A stretch of DNA of 64,000 nucleotides from JACMLD01 sp044227095 (GCA_044227095.1 JBGAFV010000001.1:2914001-2978000), one strand, 5' to 3'. Counted from the first letter of the stretch, positions 7,929 to 17,722 are shown. Notes: a model not told the origin generated them from the letters alone. Program-made: numbers and translations.

Positions 7929-9428
7929 ATGCGTTGTATTTTTATTCTTGCAGCAACATGCTGTTGCTTTACGCTTTCAATTGCACAAAAAAAAACCAGC
8001 ACTCCAAAAACGGCTGACGTATTTGATGCTTACGTACAAAAAGTATTACCATTATGGGAAACACCCGGTATTTCAATTGCTGTTGTAAAAGATGGTAAAA
8101 TTATTTTTAAGAAAGGATATGGCATTCGCCAACTGGGCAAATCGCTTCCTTATACTACTGCAACACTTTCTACCTGCGCTTCTACCACAAAAGCCATGAC
8201 GGCCACCTGCATGGGCATGCTGGTAGATGAAGGCAAAGTAAAATGGACCGATAAAGTATCGGATGTGTTGCCCACTTTTAAACTGGCAAACCCTGCCAGC
8301 AGTGCAGAAATAACTATCCTGGATCTTTTTACACACAATGCGGGCCTCGGTAATGCAGATTTGTTATGGGTATCCAATTATTCAAGAGAAGAGATTATAC
8401 AACGCATGCAATTGCTTGAACCGTCTTACTCTTTGCGTTCTTCTTTTATTTACCAGAACCTGATGTACATTGTTGCAGGCGAAGTAATTCATAAAATAAC
8501 CGGAAAAACCTGGGATGAATTTATCACCCAACGGATATTTAAAGAATTGGGAATGACCAATACTTATGCTGATCATTCTGCTATCACTGTTGCAGACACA
8601 ACTGCACCGCATTACAAAGACAAGGACACCATTAAAGTAATTCCATACCTCACAACAGATAATATTGGCCCTGCTGGTGGCGTATGGTCCTGTGCAGATG
8701 ATATGGCCAAATGGCTACAATGTGTGCTTGATAGTACCAAGATAAATGGCAAACGTTTATTGAAGCCGGAAACATATGGTGCAATGTTTTCTCCACAGGT
8801 AATAGCGCCATTTGATACTTATCCAACCATGGAAATTATTAAACCCAACTGGTTTACTTATGGCCTCGGCTGGTTTCAGCACGATTATAAAGGAAAGATG
8901 GTGCAGTTTCATACCGGAAGCCTTTCTGGCCTTACCGCTATTGCAGGCCTTATTCCTTCAGAACATTTAGGTATATATGTCTTCGGCAATCTTGACCATG
9001 CTGAACTAAGACACGCATTAATGTACAAGGCTTTTGACTTATGGGCCTTTGGCGATGATAGCAACGATTGGAGCAGCAAACTTTATACGCTTTATAAAAC
9101 AGCCGCAGACACTGCTAAAAAGCACGATAAGGAAGAGCTTGCCAAGCGGGTATTGAACACACATACATCTTTACCATTAGCTTCTTATACAGGCAAATTC
9201 TCCAATAAAAAACTGGCTTCAATAGAAGTAGTATTAAAAGACACTGTATTACTGGTAAATATGCCAGGTAATATACAGTTCAGGCTTCAGCATTGGAATT
9301 ATGAAACTTTCAGGGCCAGTGTTAACCGCTGGTGGTTTGGAAATCCCTGGGTACAATTCTTGCAGGATAAAGATGGAAAAGTGGAAGCTGTAAAGATAGA
9401 TGACACAGAATACCTTAAAATACAATGA
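7929..9428 (+). CDS. Serine hydrolase, class C beta-lactamase/DD-peptidase-like, secreted
   Basis: A 499-residue protein with a signal peptide ending SIAQ near residue 20. The penicillin-binding fold has the SxxK nucleophile motif STTK at residues 85-88, the YxN motif in FIYQNLMY, and an HTG third motif in HTGSLSG. The C-terminal 100 residues form an extra beta domain of the DUF3471 kind, with a SYTGKFSNKKLASIEV pattern. These enzymes act outside the cytoplasmic membrane as esterases, D-aminopeptidases or peptidoglycan carboxypeptidases; true beta-lactamase activity is less likely because of the HTG motif and extra domain. Single gene with no linked operon partner. Confidence 0.88.
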   Translation: MRCIFILAATCCCFTLSIAQKKTSTPKTADVFDAYVQKVLPLWETPGISIAVVKDGKIIFKKGYGIRQLGKSLPYTTATLSTCASTTKAMTATCMGMLVDEGKVKWTDKVSDVLPTFKLANPASSAEITILDLFTHNAGLGNADLLWVSNYSREEIIQRMQLLEPSYSLRSSFIYQNLMYIVAGEVIHKITGKTWDEFITQRIFKELGMTNTYADHSAITVADTTAPHYKDKDTIKVIPYLTTDNIGPAGGVWSCADDMAKWLQCVLDSTKINGKRLLKPETYGAMFSPQVIAPFDTYPTMEIIKPNWFTYGLGWFQHDYKGKMVQFHTGSLSGLTAIAGLIPSEHLGIYVFGNLDHAELRHALMYKAFDLWAFGDDSNDWSSKLYTLYKTAADTAKKHDKEELAKRVLNTHTSLPLASYTGKFSNKKLASIEVVLKDTVLLVNMPGNIQFRLQHWNYETFRASVNRWWFGNPWVQFLQDKDGKVEAVKIDDTEYLKIQ

Positions 9429-9438
9429 TTTCTAAAAC

Positions 9439-9459
9439 TACCATAAAGTGGTATTTTTT
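9439..9459 (+). terminator. Probable terminator of the serine hydrolase gene
   Basis: TACCA / TGGTA stem (9439-9443 and 9449-9453) with a five-base loop, followed by TTTTTTT. Confidence 0.5.
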
Positions 9460-9616
9460 TGATTATCATATTGGTGTAGCTTTATAGGGTAAAAGTTAAC
9501 GAGGGACTAACACATCTTAACACTATTTTTAGTTTTACCGTCCGAAATTTACACTATCAAATTAAACAAACGAATTCACTATAAAATTTTTCTCATAAGC
9601 AGTTAGTTTTGGTTAC

Positions 9617-9646
9617 GAGCCCTGTTTCTACAGGGCTCATTCTTTT
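9617..9646 (+). terminator. Strong intrinsic-terminator-like hairpin without a nearby gene
   Basis: A perfect 8-base stem GAGCCCTG / CAGGGCTC (9617-9624, 9631-9638) with a 6-base loop is followed by ATTCTTTTT. It lies about 190 bases after the serine hydrolase stop and 135 before the lipase start. It could end an unrecognised small RNA. Confidence 0.55.
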
Positions 9647-9772
9647 TCACTACTTCATCATTATATATTTACTTTGTAACACAGCAGTAAAAGATAAAGA
9701 TTGTCTTTTATAATTAGATTGCTTTACACTGCTTGCCTCATACCTACATATTAATACGCTTATTACTTTTTT

Positions 9773-10867
9773 ATGACGAAGTATACATTTTCCATTGCTT
9801 TTATATTGATGTCTGCATGTGCTTACACACAGGAATTGAAACCCGGTTTTAACGGTAATGAATACACTGATATGCTGGCTATAAATTTTCAGCGGTTTGA
9901 TTCAGCAATTGTTAATCCCAAAATTCCTGTTTCCTCAACTTATACAATAGCATACCGCTCTGAAGAAGTTGGTTTAAAAAACCGCTGGAATATGTGGTAT
10001 AGAAACGATCATAAAGTTGCAGTAATAAGTTTAAGAGGAACAATTAATGAACTGGCAAGCTGGATGGAAAACTATTATGCCGCCATGATTCCGGCAACAG
10101 GCTCATTGCAAATAAATGATAGCACAATATTTAATTATCAATTGGCGGCAGACAGCAAAGCACATGTACATGCAGGATGGGTAGTTGGCCTGGCGCATCT
10201 TGCTCCCTCTATTACCGAGCAAATTAAACTGGCTTATCAGAAAGGTATTCATGAATTTATTATTATCGGTCATAGCCAGGGTGGGGCATTAGCAACTTTA
10301 ACCCGCAGTTATCTTTTTTATAGTACAGAAAAAGGAGAGCTGCCTAAAGATATTGTTTATAAGACGTATTGCAGTGCTGCACCAAAAGTGGGTAACTTAT
10401 TTTATGCTTACGATTTTGATTTTATTACCCGCAATGGCTGGGGCTTTACGATTGTAAATGCAGCAGATTGGGTTCCTGAAACCCTGTTTTCTGTTCAAAC
10501 ACTAACAGATTTCAACCCACTCAACCCATTTACTAATGTAGATGATGTTATAAAAAAGCAGTCGTTTTTTAAGCGCATGTATATAAAACACAAATATAAT
10601 AAATTAAAAAATGGTGTGCGTACTGCCCAGGAAAGATTTGAAAAAACGCTTGGTGGTCTTGTATACAAATTTGTAAAACAATCATTGCCTCAACTGAAAG
10701 AACCAGATTATGTGCATGATAACAATTACCAACGCACAGGAACACCTATTGTATTGCAACCAGATGAGGCTTATTATGCGATGTACCCAAATGAAACAAC
10801 TAATATATTCCAGCATCACATGTTCGCTGCATATTATATGCTTGCAAAGAAATATTATATACAATAA
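9773..10867 (+). CDS. Class 3 lipase-family hydrolase, secreted
   Basis: A 364-residue alpha/beta hydrolase with an N-terminal signal segment (residues 1-19, ending in AYTQ). The nucleophile elbow GHSQGGAL places the catalytic Ser at residue 168. RGTINELASWMENY fits the oxyanion part of fungal-type (class 3) lipases. Asp in NAADWVPE and His in the C-terminal QHHMFAAYY are plausible triad partners. It probably hydrolyses lipids or other esters in the periplasm or outside. It is convergent with the ABC exporter operon, with only 15 bases between the stops. Confidence 0.83.
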   Translation: MTKYTFSIAFILMSACAYTQELKPGFNGNEYTDMLAINFQRFDSAIVNPKIPVSSTYTIAYRSEEVGLKNRWNMWYRNDHKVAVISLRGTINELASWMENYYAAMIPATGSLQINDSTIFNYQLAADSKAHVHAGWVVGLAHLAPSITEQIKLAYQKGIHEFIIIGHSQGGALATLTRSYLFYSTEKGELPKDIVYKTYCSAAPKVGNLFYAYDFDFITRNGWGFTIVNAADWVPETLFSVQTLTDFNPLNPFTNVDDVIKKQSFFKRMYIKHKYNKLKNGVRTAQERFEKTLGGLVYKFVKQSLPQLKEPDYVHDNNYQRTGTPIVLQPDEAYYAMYPNETTNIFQHHMFAAYYMLAKKYYIQ

Positions 10868-10882
10868 GTTTCTTGTCTTATG

Positions 10883-12004
10883 CTAACTCGTTTTCCTGTA
10901 ATTCAATATTGCCCAACCGTTGAAGAAAACAGCGAAGCCTGCAATAATGAGAAAATGATATTTTATATCGCTGAAGCCGCTTCCTTTTAATACTACCATG
11001 CGCATGACTTCAATAAAATAAGTAACCGGGTTGAATCTTGCAATCGCTCTTGCCCAGTCAGGCATGCTATCAACCGGCGTGAAAAGGCCGCTCATTAAAA
11101 GAAAAATCATGATAAAGAAAAAAGCAATTGACATTGCCTGTTGCTGCGTTTCTGAGTAAGTAGATATAAGAAGGCCAAGCCCAAGCAATGCAATAAGATA
11201 CAATCCGAGAAATGTATACAATACTACAATGCTTCCCAATGGTACAATGCCATAAACTAACCTTCCTACTACAAACAAGCCAACAGAAAAAACAAATACG
11301 CCAATTATCCAAAATGGTATCAGTTTGCCTAAAATAAAATGATGCTTTTTTATAGGCGTTACATTTATTTGTTCTATTGTACCAATCTCTTTTTCTTTTA
11401 CAATATTGAGCGAGCACATGTATGTGCACACCATAGTAACAAGCACCACAAGTATGCCTGGCACCATAAAGAAAGGATAATATAGAAATGTATTGAACCA
11501 ATTTGATGAAGTGACTTCAATCATTGGCAATTGATTAAAACGTTGCTGCGGCACCCAGCCCAATCTTATGTCATTATTAAATGCAGTGATAATGCTGGAC
11601 AGATAAGAGCCGCCCAAACCGGCCTTGGTGCCATTGATGGCATTTACTGCAATAAAAAGCTGCTGCTTGTTTTCGCGAACAATATTTTTTTCAAAGTTGT
11701 GCGGAATTTCAAGAATCAAGTCTGCTTTATCGCTTTCAATTTGTTTAAAAGACTGGTTATAAGAATTGCTGTAACCAGCCAGTTTAAAATAGCCGGATGA
11801 AGTAATGGTTTCAATCAGTTTGCGTGAATAAGCAGAGTGATCATTATCAACAACTGAAATGTTGATGTTTTTAACTTCGTAATTAGCTGCTAGTGGCATA
11901 ATGAGCAGCTGGATAACGGGCATAACAAATATTACCGGCAGCAAAGACCTGTTCCTGAATATTTGTTTAAATTCTTTTTGCAGCAGAAACCTTAATGTTT
12001 TCAT
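10883..12004 (-). CDS. ABC-2 type exporter permease (second)
   Basis: A 373-residue membrane protein of the YhhJ/YbhR type. One N-terminal span (LLPVIFVMPVIQLLIMPLA) is followed by a periplasmic region of about 150 residues and five C-terminal spans, including the family motif KEKEIGTIEQINVTPI. Last gene of the seven-gene exporter operon; its start overlaps the stop of the other permease by four bases (ATGA-type), indicating translational coupling. With the two ATPases, HlyD and TolC proteins it would form a drug or toxin exporter spanning both membranes. Confidence 0.9.
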   Translation of the reverse strand: MKTLRFLLQKEFKQIFRNRSLLPVIFVMPVIQLLIMPLAANYEVKNINISVVDNDHSAYSRKLIETITSSGYFKLAGYSNSYNQSFKQIESDKADLILEIPHNFEKNIVRENKQQLFIAVNAINGTKAGLGGSYLSSIITAFNNDIRLGWVPQQRFNQLPMIEVTSSNWFNTFLYYPFFMVPGILVVLVTMVCTYMCSLNIVKEKEIGTIEQINVTPIKKHHFILGKLIPFWIIGVFVFSVGLFVVGRLVYGIVPLGSIVVLYTFLGLYLIALLGLGLLISTYSETQQQAMSIAFFFIMIFLLMSGLFTPVDSMPDWARAIARFNPVTYFIEVMRMVVLKGSGFSDIKYHFLIIAGFAVFFNGWAILNYRKTS

Positions 12005-13107
12005 TGAAGGCGTATTTTAAATTTTTTCAGGCTTACGAGTAATAAGAAAACTGTCATGCCAAAAAGGATTAGTGTTTCTTTCCAGATGGCAAAGAAGCCA
12101 AGTCCTTTAATCATGATTGATTTTACAATGATATAGTACCATCTTGATGGAACAATGTTTGAAACAACCTGTAATGGTTTTGGCATATTTTCTATTGGAA
12201 ACAAAAAGCCTGTAAACAACATGGTTGGAATAAGCATGCCCAATAACGAAATAAGCATGGCGGTTTGCAATGAATCTGTACTGTTGGATATGAGCAAGCC
12301 AAGAGAAAGTGCTGCTATTATAAACAAACTGCTTTCTGCAAAGAATAAAAAAATATTTCCATTAAATGGCATGTCAAGCAGAAAGACACTTAAAACAAGT
12401 ATAACTGTTAAATTAATAAGCGAAAGCACAAAATAAGGAACTGCTTTTGCAATAATAACAAGAAGCGGATTGAAAGGCGAAACCAGCAATATTTCCATTG
12501 TGCCTTTTTCTTTTTCACGAACAATTGATGCTGATGTCATTAATACGCAAACAAGCAGCAATACCAGCGCCATAACACCCGGAACAAAATTAGTAGCGCC
12601 TTTTAATTCAGGATTGTACAGCATTCTTGTTTCAGGAATAATTTGATAGGGTAGTGGATTGAGTTGCGATAACTCCCGCTGATAATCCATTGCTATTACT
12701 GAAATATAATTGGTGAGTGTAGTTGCTGTATTTGGGTCTGAAGCATCTGCAATCACTTGCATGCGGGCCTTATGTAAATGCAATAAATCGTTTTCAAAAC
12801 CAAGGGGGAAAACAACAGCTAGTTTTACCTTGCCGCTTTTAAATGCAGCTTCAATTTGTTCGTGACTTAAAAGTGCTTTCTCTAGTTGAAAGTTTTCAGT
12901 AACAGAAATTTTTTCTATGATGCGCTGTGAAGCATTGTCTTTTGCGTAATCGCAGATAACAATTTTTGAGTTTTTTATTTCGTTGGTTAATGCAAAGCCA
13001 AACAAGATGATTTGTGCTATGGGCAGCCCAAACAAGAGTAATAGCGTTTTCCTGTCTCGAAAAACGTGGTAAAACTCTTTCCTTATAAAAGTTATAAACT
13101 GCTTCAT
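12001..13107 (-). CDS. ABC-2 type exporter permease (first)
   Basis: A 368-residue membrane protein of the YbhS type. It has an N-terminal span (LLLLFGLPIAQIILFGFAL), a large extracytoplasmic loop and a C-terminal bundle with the coupling motif REKEKGTMEILLVSP. I take the ATG at 13107 (MKQFITFIRKEF); a start further upstream would add 28 atypical residues overlapping the ATPase gene. It pairs with the neighbouring permease as the membrane heterodimer of the exporter. Confidence 0.9.
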   Translation of the reverse strand: MKQFITFIRKEFYHVFRDRKTLLLLFGLPIAQIILFGFALTNEIKNSKIVICDYAKDNASQRIIEKISVTENFQLEKALLSHEQIEAAFKSGKVKLAVVFPLGFENDLLHLHKARMQVIADASDPNTATTLTNYISVIAMDYQRELSQLNPLPYQIIPETRMLYNPELKGATNFVPGVMALVLLLVCVLMTSASIVREKEKGTMEILLVSPFNPLLVIIAKAVPYFVLSLINLTVILVLSVFLLDMPFNGNIFLFFAESSLFIIAALSLGLLISNSTDSLQTAMLISLLGMLIPTMLFTGFLFPIENMPKPLQVVSNIVPSRWYYIIVKSIMIKGLGFFAIWKETLILFGMTVFLLLVSLKKFKIRLQ

Positions 13108-13126
13108 TGTTTGATTGTTTGCTTTT

Positions 13127-13870
13127 CTAATCTGCTTTTCTTTTTGCGCCCCTTGCCAGTTCAAAGAAAACTTCATCCATAGAACCTGCATTGAACTGCT
13201 TTTTTAAATTTGCCGGCGTATCCAATGCTTTTATTACGCCATCTACCATCATAGAAATGCGGTTGCAGTATTCTGCTTCGTCCATATAATGCGTGGTTAC
13301 AAAAATGGTAATGTTTCTTGCTGAAGCTTCATAAATCAGATCCCAGAATTGTCTTCTTGTAACGGGGTCTACGCCACCAGTAGGTTCATCAAGAAACACA
13401 ATAGATGGATCATGGAGAATGGCAACAGAGAAAGCAAGTTTTTGTTTCCAGCCGGGTGGTAAAGAACCCACCAGTTTGTTGGCTTCATTCTTTAAACCAA
13501 GTTGTTCTATTAGAAGATCGCTTTTTTCTTTTATTGATTTTACGGGTAAACCATAGATGCCTCCAAAAAAACGGATGTTCTCCAGTATGGTAAGGTCTTC
13601 ATACAAAGAAAACTTTTGGCTCATGTAACCGATATTCTTTTTTATTTGCTCTGTTTGTTTGTAAACATCAAATCCGGCTATTGTGGCAGCGCCGGAAGAA
13701 GGAACAGATAACCCGCACAACATTCTCATAGCGGTTGTTTTTCCCGCACCGTTTGCACCCAGGAAACCAAAAATTTCACCAGCATGCACATCAAAAGTAA
13801 TTTCATTGGTGGCAATGAAATCGCCAAAGCGTTTGGTTAATTTATTTGTAGTGATAACTGCTTCCTTCAT
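13127..13870 (-). CDS. ABC exporter ATP-binding protein
   Basis: A 247-residue ATPase with Walker A GANGAGKT (about residues 38-45), a degenerate signature region (VGSLPPGWKQKLAF, with PPGWK instead of LSGGQ), and Walker B IVFLDEPTGGVDP. YbhF-type systems use two ATP-binding halves; here they are separate genes. The altered LSGGQ motif suggests that this half may have weakened hydrolysis while the partner carries LSGGMKQ. Its start is one base from the end of the other ATPase gene. Confidence 0.9.
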   Translation of the reverse strand: MKEAVITTNKLTKRFGDFIATNEITFDVHAGEIFGFLGANGAGKTTAMRMLCGLSVPSSGAATIAGFDVYKQTEQIKKNIGYMSQKFSLYEDLTILENIRFFGGIYGLPVKSIKEKSDLLIEQLGLKNEANKLVGSLPPGWKQKLAFSVAILHDPSIVFLDEPTGGVDPVTRRQFWDLIYEASARNITIFVTTHYMDEAEYCNRISMMVDGVIKALDTPANLKKQFNAGSMDEVFFELARGAKRKAD

Positions 13871-13871
13871 C

Positions 13872-14789
13872 TTAATTGTTCATTAGTTTTATGAAACAAT
13901 CTTCTATAGTAGCTTTTGTTTCTTTCACTTCTATATTTTTATGTTGTTTCAATTGCAGGTAAGTGATTAATTCATTTACGGCGTTTTCATTTGAGTGCCT
14001 GAATGTGATATGGTGATGTTCTCCAAATGCATAGCAACTGCTGATGTTTGGGTTTTCACGCAAACTGTGGAGCAGTTTGCTCATGTGCGTTGCTTTAACT
14101 GAATATATTTTTTCAGGATAAGCAGCCGTAATAGCACCAGGTGTATCAACAGAAAGAATATTCCCGTTTTGAATCAATGCAATGCGTTCGCACAACGTAG
14201 CTTCATCCATATAAGGTGTAGATACCATTATGGTAATGCCTTCCTGTTTTAAACGTTTAAGCATATCCCAAAATTCTTTTCTTGATACTGTATCAACCCC
14301 GGTAGTAGGTTCATCTAAAAACAAAACTTTTGGCCGGTGTATAAGTGCACAGCAAAGTGCAAGCTTTTGTTTCATGCCGCCGGAAAGTTTGCCAGCCCTT
14401 CTTGTTTTAAAAGGTTCTATCTGTATATAGATGTCTTTTATAAGATCATAATTGGCTTTAATAGTTGTATTGAAAAGTGTTGCAAAGAAGTTGAGGTTTT
14501 CTTCTACTGTTAAATCCTGGTACAAAGAAAACTTACCAGGCATATAACCAACTTCGTTACGGATTTTTTTATAGTCTTTTACGATATCATAGTTGGCTAC
14601 AGTGGCATTTCCTGCATCTGGTAGCAGCAGCGTAGTAAGCATGCGGAAAATGCTTGTTTTGCCAGCACCATCGGCACCAATCAAACCAAAGAGTTCTGCT
14701 TCTTTTACAGTAAAAGAAATGTCGTTTACTGCAACAAGCTGTCCTTTGTTGTATGTTTTTGTTATTTTATTGAGAACTACGCCGTTCAT
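13872..14789 (-). CDS. ABC exporter ATP-binding protein
   Basis: A 305-residue ATPase with Walker A GADGAGKT (about residues 38-45), a canonical LSGGMKQKLAL signature and Walker B VLFLDEPTTGVD. An extra C-terminal domain of about 80 residues follows. Partner of the 247-residue ATPase in the exporter. It begins two bases before the HlyD gene's end, consistent with one polycistronic message. Confidence 0.9.
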   Translation of the reverse strand: MNGVVLNKITKTYNKGQLVAVNDISFTVKEAELFGLIGADGAGKTSIFRMLTTLLLPDAGNATVANYDIVKDYKKIRNEVGYMPGKFSLYQDLTVEENLNFFATLFNTTIKANYDLIKDIYIQIEPFKTRRAGKLSGGMKQKLALCCALIHRPKVLFLDEPTTGVDTVSRKEFWDMLKRLKQEGITIMVSTPYMDEATLCERIALIQNGNILSVDTPGAITAAYPEKIYSVKATHMSKLLHSLRENPNISSCYAFGEHHHITFRHSNENAVNELITYLQLKQHKNIEVKETKATIEDCFIKLMNN

Positions 14790-14791
14790 TG

Positions 14792-15733
14792 CTATAATTT
14801 TATTTCTCCGTACATGCCAATTTTATAGCTGCCATCATTCTTTACTTTAATCTTTACAGCATATACCATATTGGCCCGTTCATCTTTTGTCTGTATTGTT
14901 TTTGGAGTAAACTCTGCCTTATCACTAATCCATGTTATAATTCCTGTTCCTTCTTTATAACCGCCTTTGCCATCATCGGTATTTACTTTTACCTGCTGGT
15001 TTAGTTTTACGGTAGGTAACTGGTTGCCGGTAATGTATGCACGCAAAATTATTGTACTGAGATCAGCAATCTTATACAATGGTTTTCCCTGTGCAGTCAT
15101 TTCATTTGCTTCTGCATATTTGATAAGTACAGTGCCGTTTATGGGGTTAATGATATTGCTTTTTGAAAGCTGATCATTGAGTTGTTCAATCTGTACGGCA
15201 ATGGGTTGAAGATCTCCGTTAAGAGACGATGTTTGTGTTTGCAATGCAGAAACCTGCGCATCTTTTTGTTTGCCCGTTACCAGCAGTTGTTTGCGTGTTT
15301 CATCAATCTGTGCATTAATATCGTCTAATTGTTTTGGCGTAGCGGCATCTGCCTTTACAAGGTTTTGAATTCTTTTTTGTTCATGCAAGAGATTATCCAG
15401 CCTGCTTTGGGTAACAGCCTGCTGCTGGTTAAAGTAACCAGTTTGTGCAGAAATATTGGGTATCCTTTTTCCTGTAGCTTTTAATTGTGCTTCCAGTTGT
15501 TTTTTCCTGAGGTAGAGTTGTATGGTATCTATGTAACCAACTTGCTGACCAGCCTTCAATATCATTCCCTCTTCTATATCCAGTTGTTTAATGGTGCCAG
15601 GCATTTCTGCAGAAATAATTGTTTCTTCTGCTTCAAAAGAACCCGATGCATCGAAGTTGGCTTTATTGCTTTTGCACGAAACCATTAAAACTATGGTGAA
15701 TACAGTAAGCGCCAATTTTAAAAACATTTTCAT
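14792..15733 (-). CDS. HlyD-family periplasmic adaptor, lipoprotein
   Basis: A 313-residue membrane fusion protein. It has a lipoprotein signal with lipobox VSC at about residue 20, and a biotinyl-lipoyl-like half (IKQLDIEEGMILKAGQQVGYID). A long coiled coil of about residues 75-185 rich in Gln and Lys comes next, and then the second lipoyl and beta-barrel segments. It links the inner-membrane ABC permeases to the TolC-like channel. Its position between the tolC-like and ATPase genes supports the role. Confidence 0.9.
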   Translation of the reverse strand: MKMFLKLALTVFTIVLMVSCKSNKANFDASGSFEAEETIISAEMPGTIKQLDIEEGMILKAGQQVGYIDTIQLYLRKKQLEAQLKATGKRIPNISAQTGYFNQQQAVTQSRLDNLLHEQKRIQNLVKADAATPKQLDDINAQIDETRKQLLVTGKQKDAQVSALQTQTSSLNGDLQPIAVQIEQLNDQLSKSNIINPINGTVLIKYAEANEMTAQGKPLYKIADLSTIILRAYITGNQLPTVKLNQQVKVNTDDGKGGYKEGTGIITWISDKAEFTPKTIQTKDERANMVYAVKIKVKNDGSYKIGMYGEIKL

Positions 15734-15750
15734 TGTGCAAATTTTATGTG

Positions 15751-17037
15751 TTAGTTTCCTGATGTTGTTTGGTAATTGTATTGTGCCAGCTTTAATTGTA
15801 CTTCATGCAAAACCATATTTTGCCTTGCCTGGTCTTCTCCATTTACATAGGTGAGATAATCTATGCTGGTAATAGTGCCGTTTGCAAACTGGCTGGAAGC
15901 AACCTGTTTTACTTTTTCCCTTAGTGAAATAATTTCTTTGTCGGTAATAATCAGGTCTGCATACTTGCTAACATCGTTGTTTTGTTGCGTTAGTGACATA
16001 TTGGTATTTAGCAGAAATGTTTCCTTTTGCAGATCGATATTGCTTTGGTTGATTTTGAGTATTGCTTTTTCTTTTTTAGCAGTGTATGATCCGGTAATAT
16101 TCCAGTTTAATTTCAGCCCGCCAATGTAATAACCGGTAAAATCATTGCTTAGCATATTTAAGCCGGGTCTGCCATAACCACCTTGTCCGAAAATGCCCAG
16201 CCTGGGAAGATTTTTGGCTTTGATGAGTTTATCCTGTACATCAAAACTTTTTTTCTGCGTTTCGTACAATTGTAATTCCGGTCGATTAATTGTATTGGTT
16301 AGTAAAGCAACTGCTGGATCCTGTAATTGTGTATTTTCAGTTACCTGCTGATTAATAAACAAAGAAAGCATTGCTGCAAGGCCTTTGCGATTTGATTTCA
16401 GTTCTATGTTGCGCTGATCCGTTTTTAGCAACTCAGCTTTTAATACATCTGCACTGCTTTTTAATGCAGCGCCATTTGCAATGGAAGCATTGGCTTTATC
16501 AATACCAGACTGTATGTCTTTTTTTACCAGCAACGTTTGTTGTATTTGTGCATCTATCAGCAGTATCCCAAAGAAAAGTTGGTTGATGCGATCTTTCAGT
16601 TTGTATAATTCTACAGCAAGTTTTTGCTGTTCCGTAGCAGCATTGACGGCTGCAAGTTCTTTTTGCTGGTGAATGGTATAGCCGTCTGTTAAAGGCTGAT
16701 AAATTTCTCCGTAGGCCTTGTATTGATCTTTACTAAGCGTTTCAACATTTGGTATAAAAACAGGAACCTGCGTTACTGCAGACTGGTAAGTGGCCTGTCC
16801 ATTAATACTGATTTGTGGCAAAAATCCTTTGGAAATATTATCAATAGTATATTCTTTTGTTTTTTCTATAAGCGACATCTGTTTTGCCAGCGGATAATTT
16901 TTCTTTGCCAGTTCATAACATTGTTCAATGGTTAATGTAGCCGGAGATTGCGCTTTAGTAAGTAAACAAAGAAACATGAAACAGGCTGCAATTAAGGCCC
17001 GGTTCTTTGATTGGACTATTTGTTTCTTTTTATGCAT
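15751..17037 (-). CDS. TolC-family outer membrane efflux channel
   Basis: A 428-residue protein with a signal peptide (after basic residues, ending TKAQ). Two OEP repeats follow: the first opens with TLTIEQCYELAKKNYPLAK, the second is in the C-terminal half, both rich in helical Gln/Lys heptads. It forms the outer membrane duct of the exporter. It lies 33 bases after the TetR gene and 17 before the adaptor gene in the same operon. Confidence 0.9.
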   Translation of the reverse strand: MHKKKQIVQSKNRALIAACFMFLCLLTKAQSPATLTIEQCYELAKKNYPLAKQMSLIEKTKEYTIDNISKGFLPQISINGQATYQSAVTQVPVFIPNVETLSKDQYKAYGEIYQPLTDGYTIHQQKELAAVNAATEQQKLAVELYKLKDRINQLFFGILLIDAQIQQTLLVKKDIQSGIDKANASIANGAALKSSADVLKAELLKTDQRNIELKSNRKGLAAMLSLFINQQVTENTQLQDPAVALLTNTINRPELQLYETQKKSFDVQDKLIKAKNLPRLGIFGQGGYGRPGLNMLSNDFTGYYIGGLKLNWNITGSYTAKKEKAILKINQSNIDLQKETFLLNTNMSLTQQNNDVSKYADLIITDKEIISLREKVKQVASSQFANGTITSIDYLTYVNGEDQARQNMVLHEVQLKLAQYNYQTTSGN

Positions 17038-17070
17038 GGTATATCTTTTTGTAAATGTTATTGCCTGTTA

Positions 17071-17718
17071 CTATTTTGCTTTTAGTGCTGCTTTTATCCA
17101 TTTGGGAATGAGTTTTTTTCTTTCTTCCATAAGTGCGGCAAATTCTCTCTCAGACAGTTTGCCGATTCCTTTTAATAATGGGCTCGCTACAAATGGAAAT
17201 GCCGTCATAGCCAGCATATTGATTAGGAAATGAAGCGGGTTTACTGCAGTTATCTTTCCATCTTTTATTCCCTGCTGAAACTGTTGTATAAAATTCGATT
17301 TAAGAATTTTATCAACCCCCCCGATTTTAGAAAGCAACAGATCCGGGTTTTCTCTCAATTCACTTAATATAAAAAGTGGTATGTCGGGGTTTTGTAAAAG
17401 CAGCTCAACATGCTTTTCAGCAAATGTTTCAATTTTGTTTTCCAGCGATGTTTCAGTATTGTTGAAGATGATGAGTAATGAAGCCGCGAAGCCTTGCATG
17501 CTTTCCAGCATTATAAGGTCAAACAATTTTTCTTTGCTGCGGAAATAATAATTTAACAAAGCCAGGTTGATGCCAGCTTCCTCTGCAATATCTCTTGTGC
17601 GTGTAGCAGCATACCCTTTTTTATGAAAAACAGTTCTTGCTGCATTTTTTATCTTATCCTCAGTGCTGCTGTCTGCCTGTTTATTAGCTTTTGCCGTTTT
17701 TGGTTGTACTGCCTTCAT
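17071..17718 (-). CDS. TetR-family transcriptional regulator of the exporter operon
   Basis: A 215-residue regulator. The N-terminal DNA-binding domain spans about residues 20-66 and includes FHKKGYAATRTRDIAEEAGINLALLNYYFRSKE, written here as the TetR HTH. The C-terminal ligand domain is diverged. It is the first gene of the seven-gene exporter operon and so probably represses its own transcript. A 7-base inverted repeat overlaps the -33 box upstream. The -7 box ends only four bases before the ATG, so the message would have an almost absent leader. Confidence 0.88.
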   Translation of the reverse strand: MKAVQPKTAKANKQADSSTEDKIKNAARTVFHKKGYAATRTRDIAEEAGINLALLNYYFRSKEKLFDLIMLESMQGFAASLLIIFNNTETSLENKIETFAEKHVELLLQNPDIPLFILSELRENPDLLLSKIGGVDKILKSNFIQQFQQGIKDGKITAVNPLHFLINMLAMTAFPFVASPLLKGIGKLSEREFAALMEERKKLIPKWIKAALKAK

Positions 17719-17722
17719 GCGG

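Larger units (their letters stand above)
9429..9772. other. 344-base spacer with two hairpins, no gene
   Basis: No protein gene is supportable. A weak 5-base stem followed by seven Ts ends the serine hydrolase transcript at 9439-9459. A much stronger hairpin sits further on at 9617-9638. The 9460-9616 part is A+T-rich and featureless to the eye. Confidence 0.5.
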
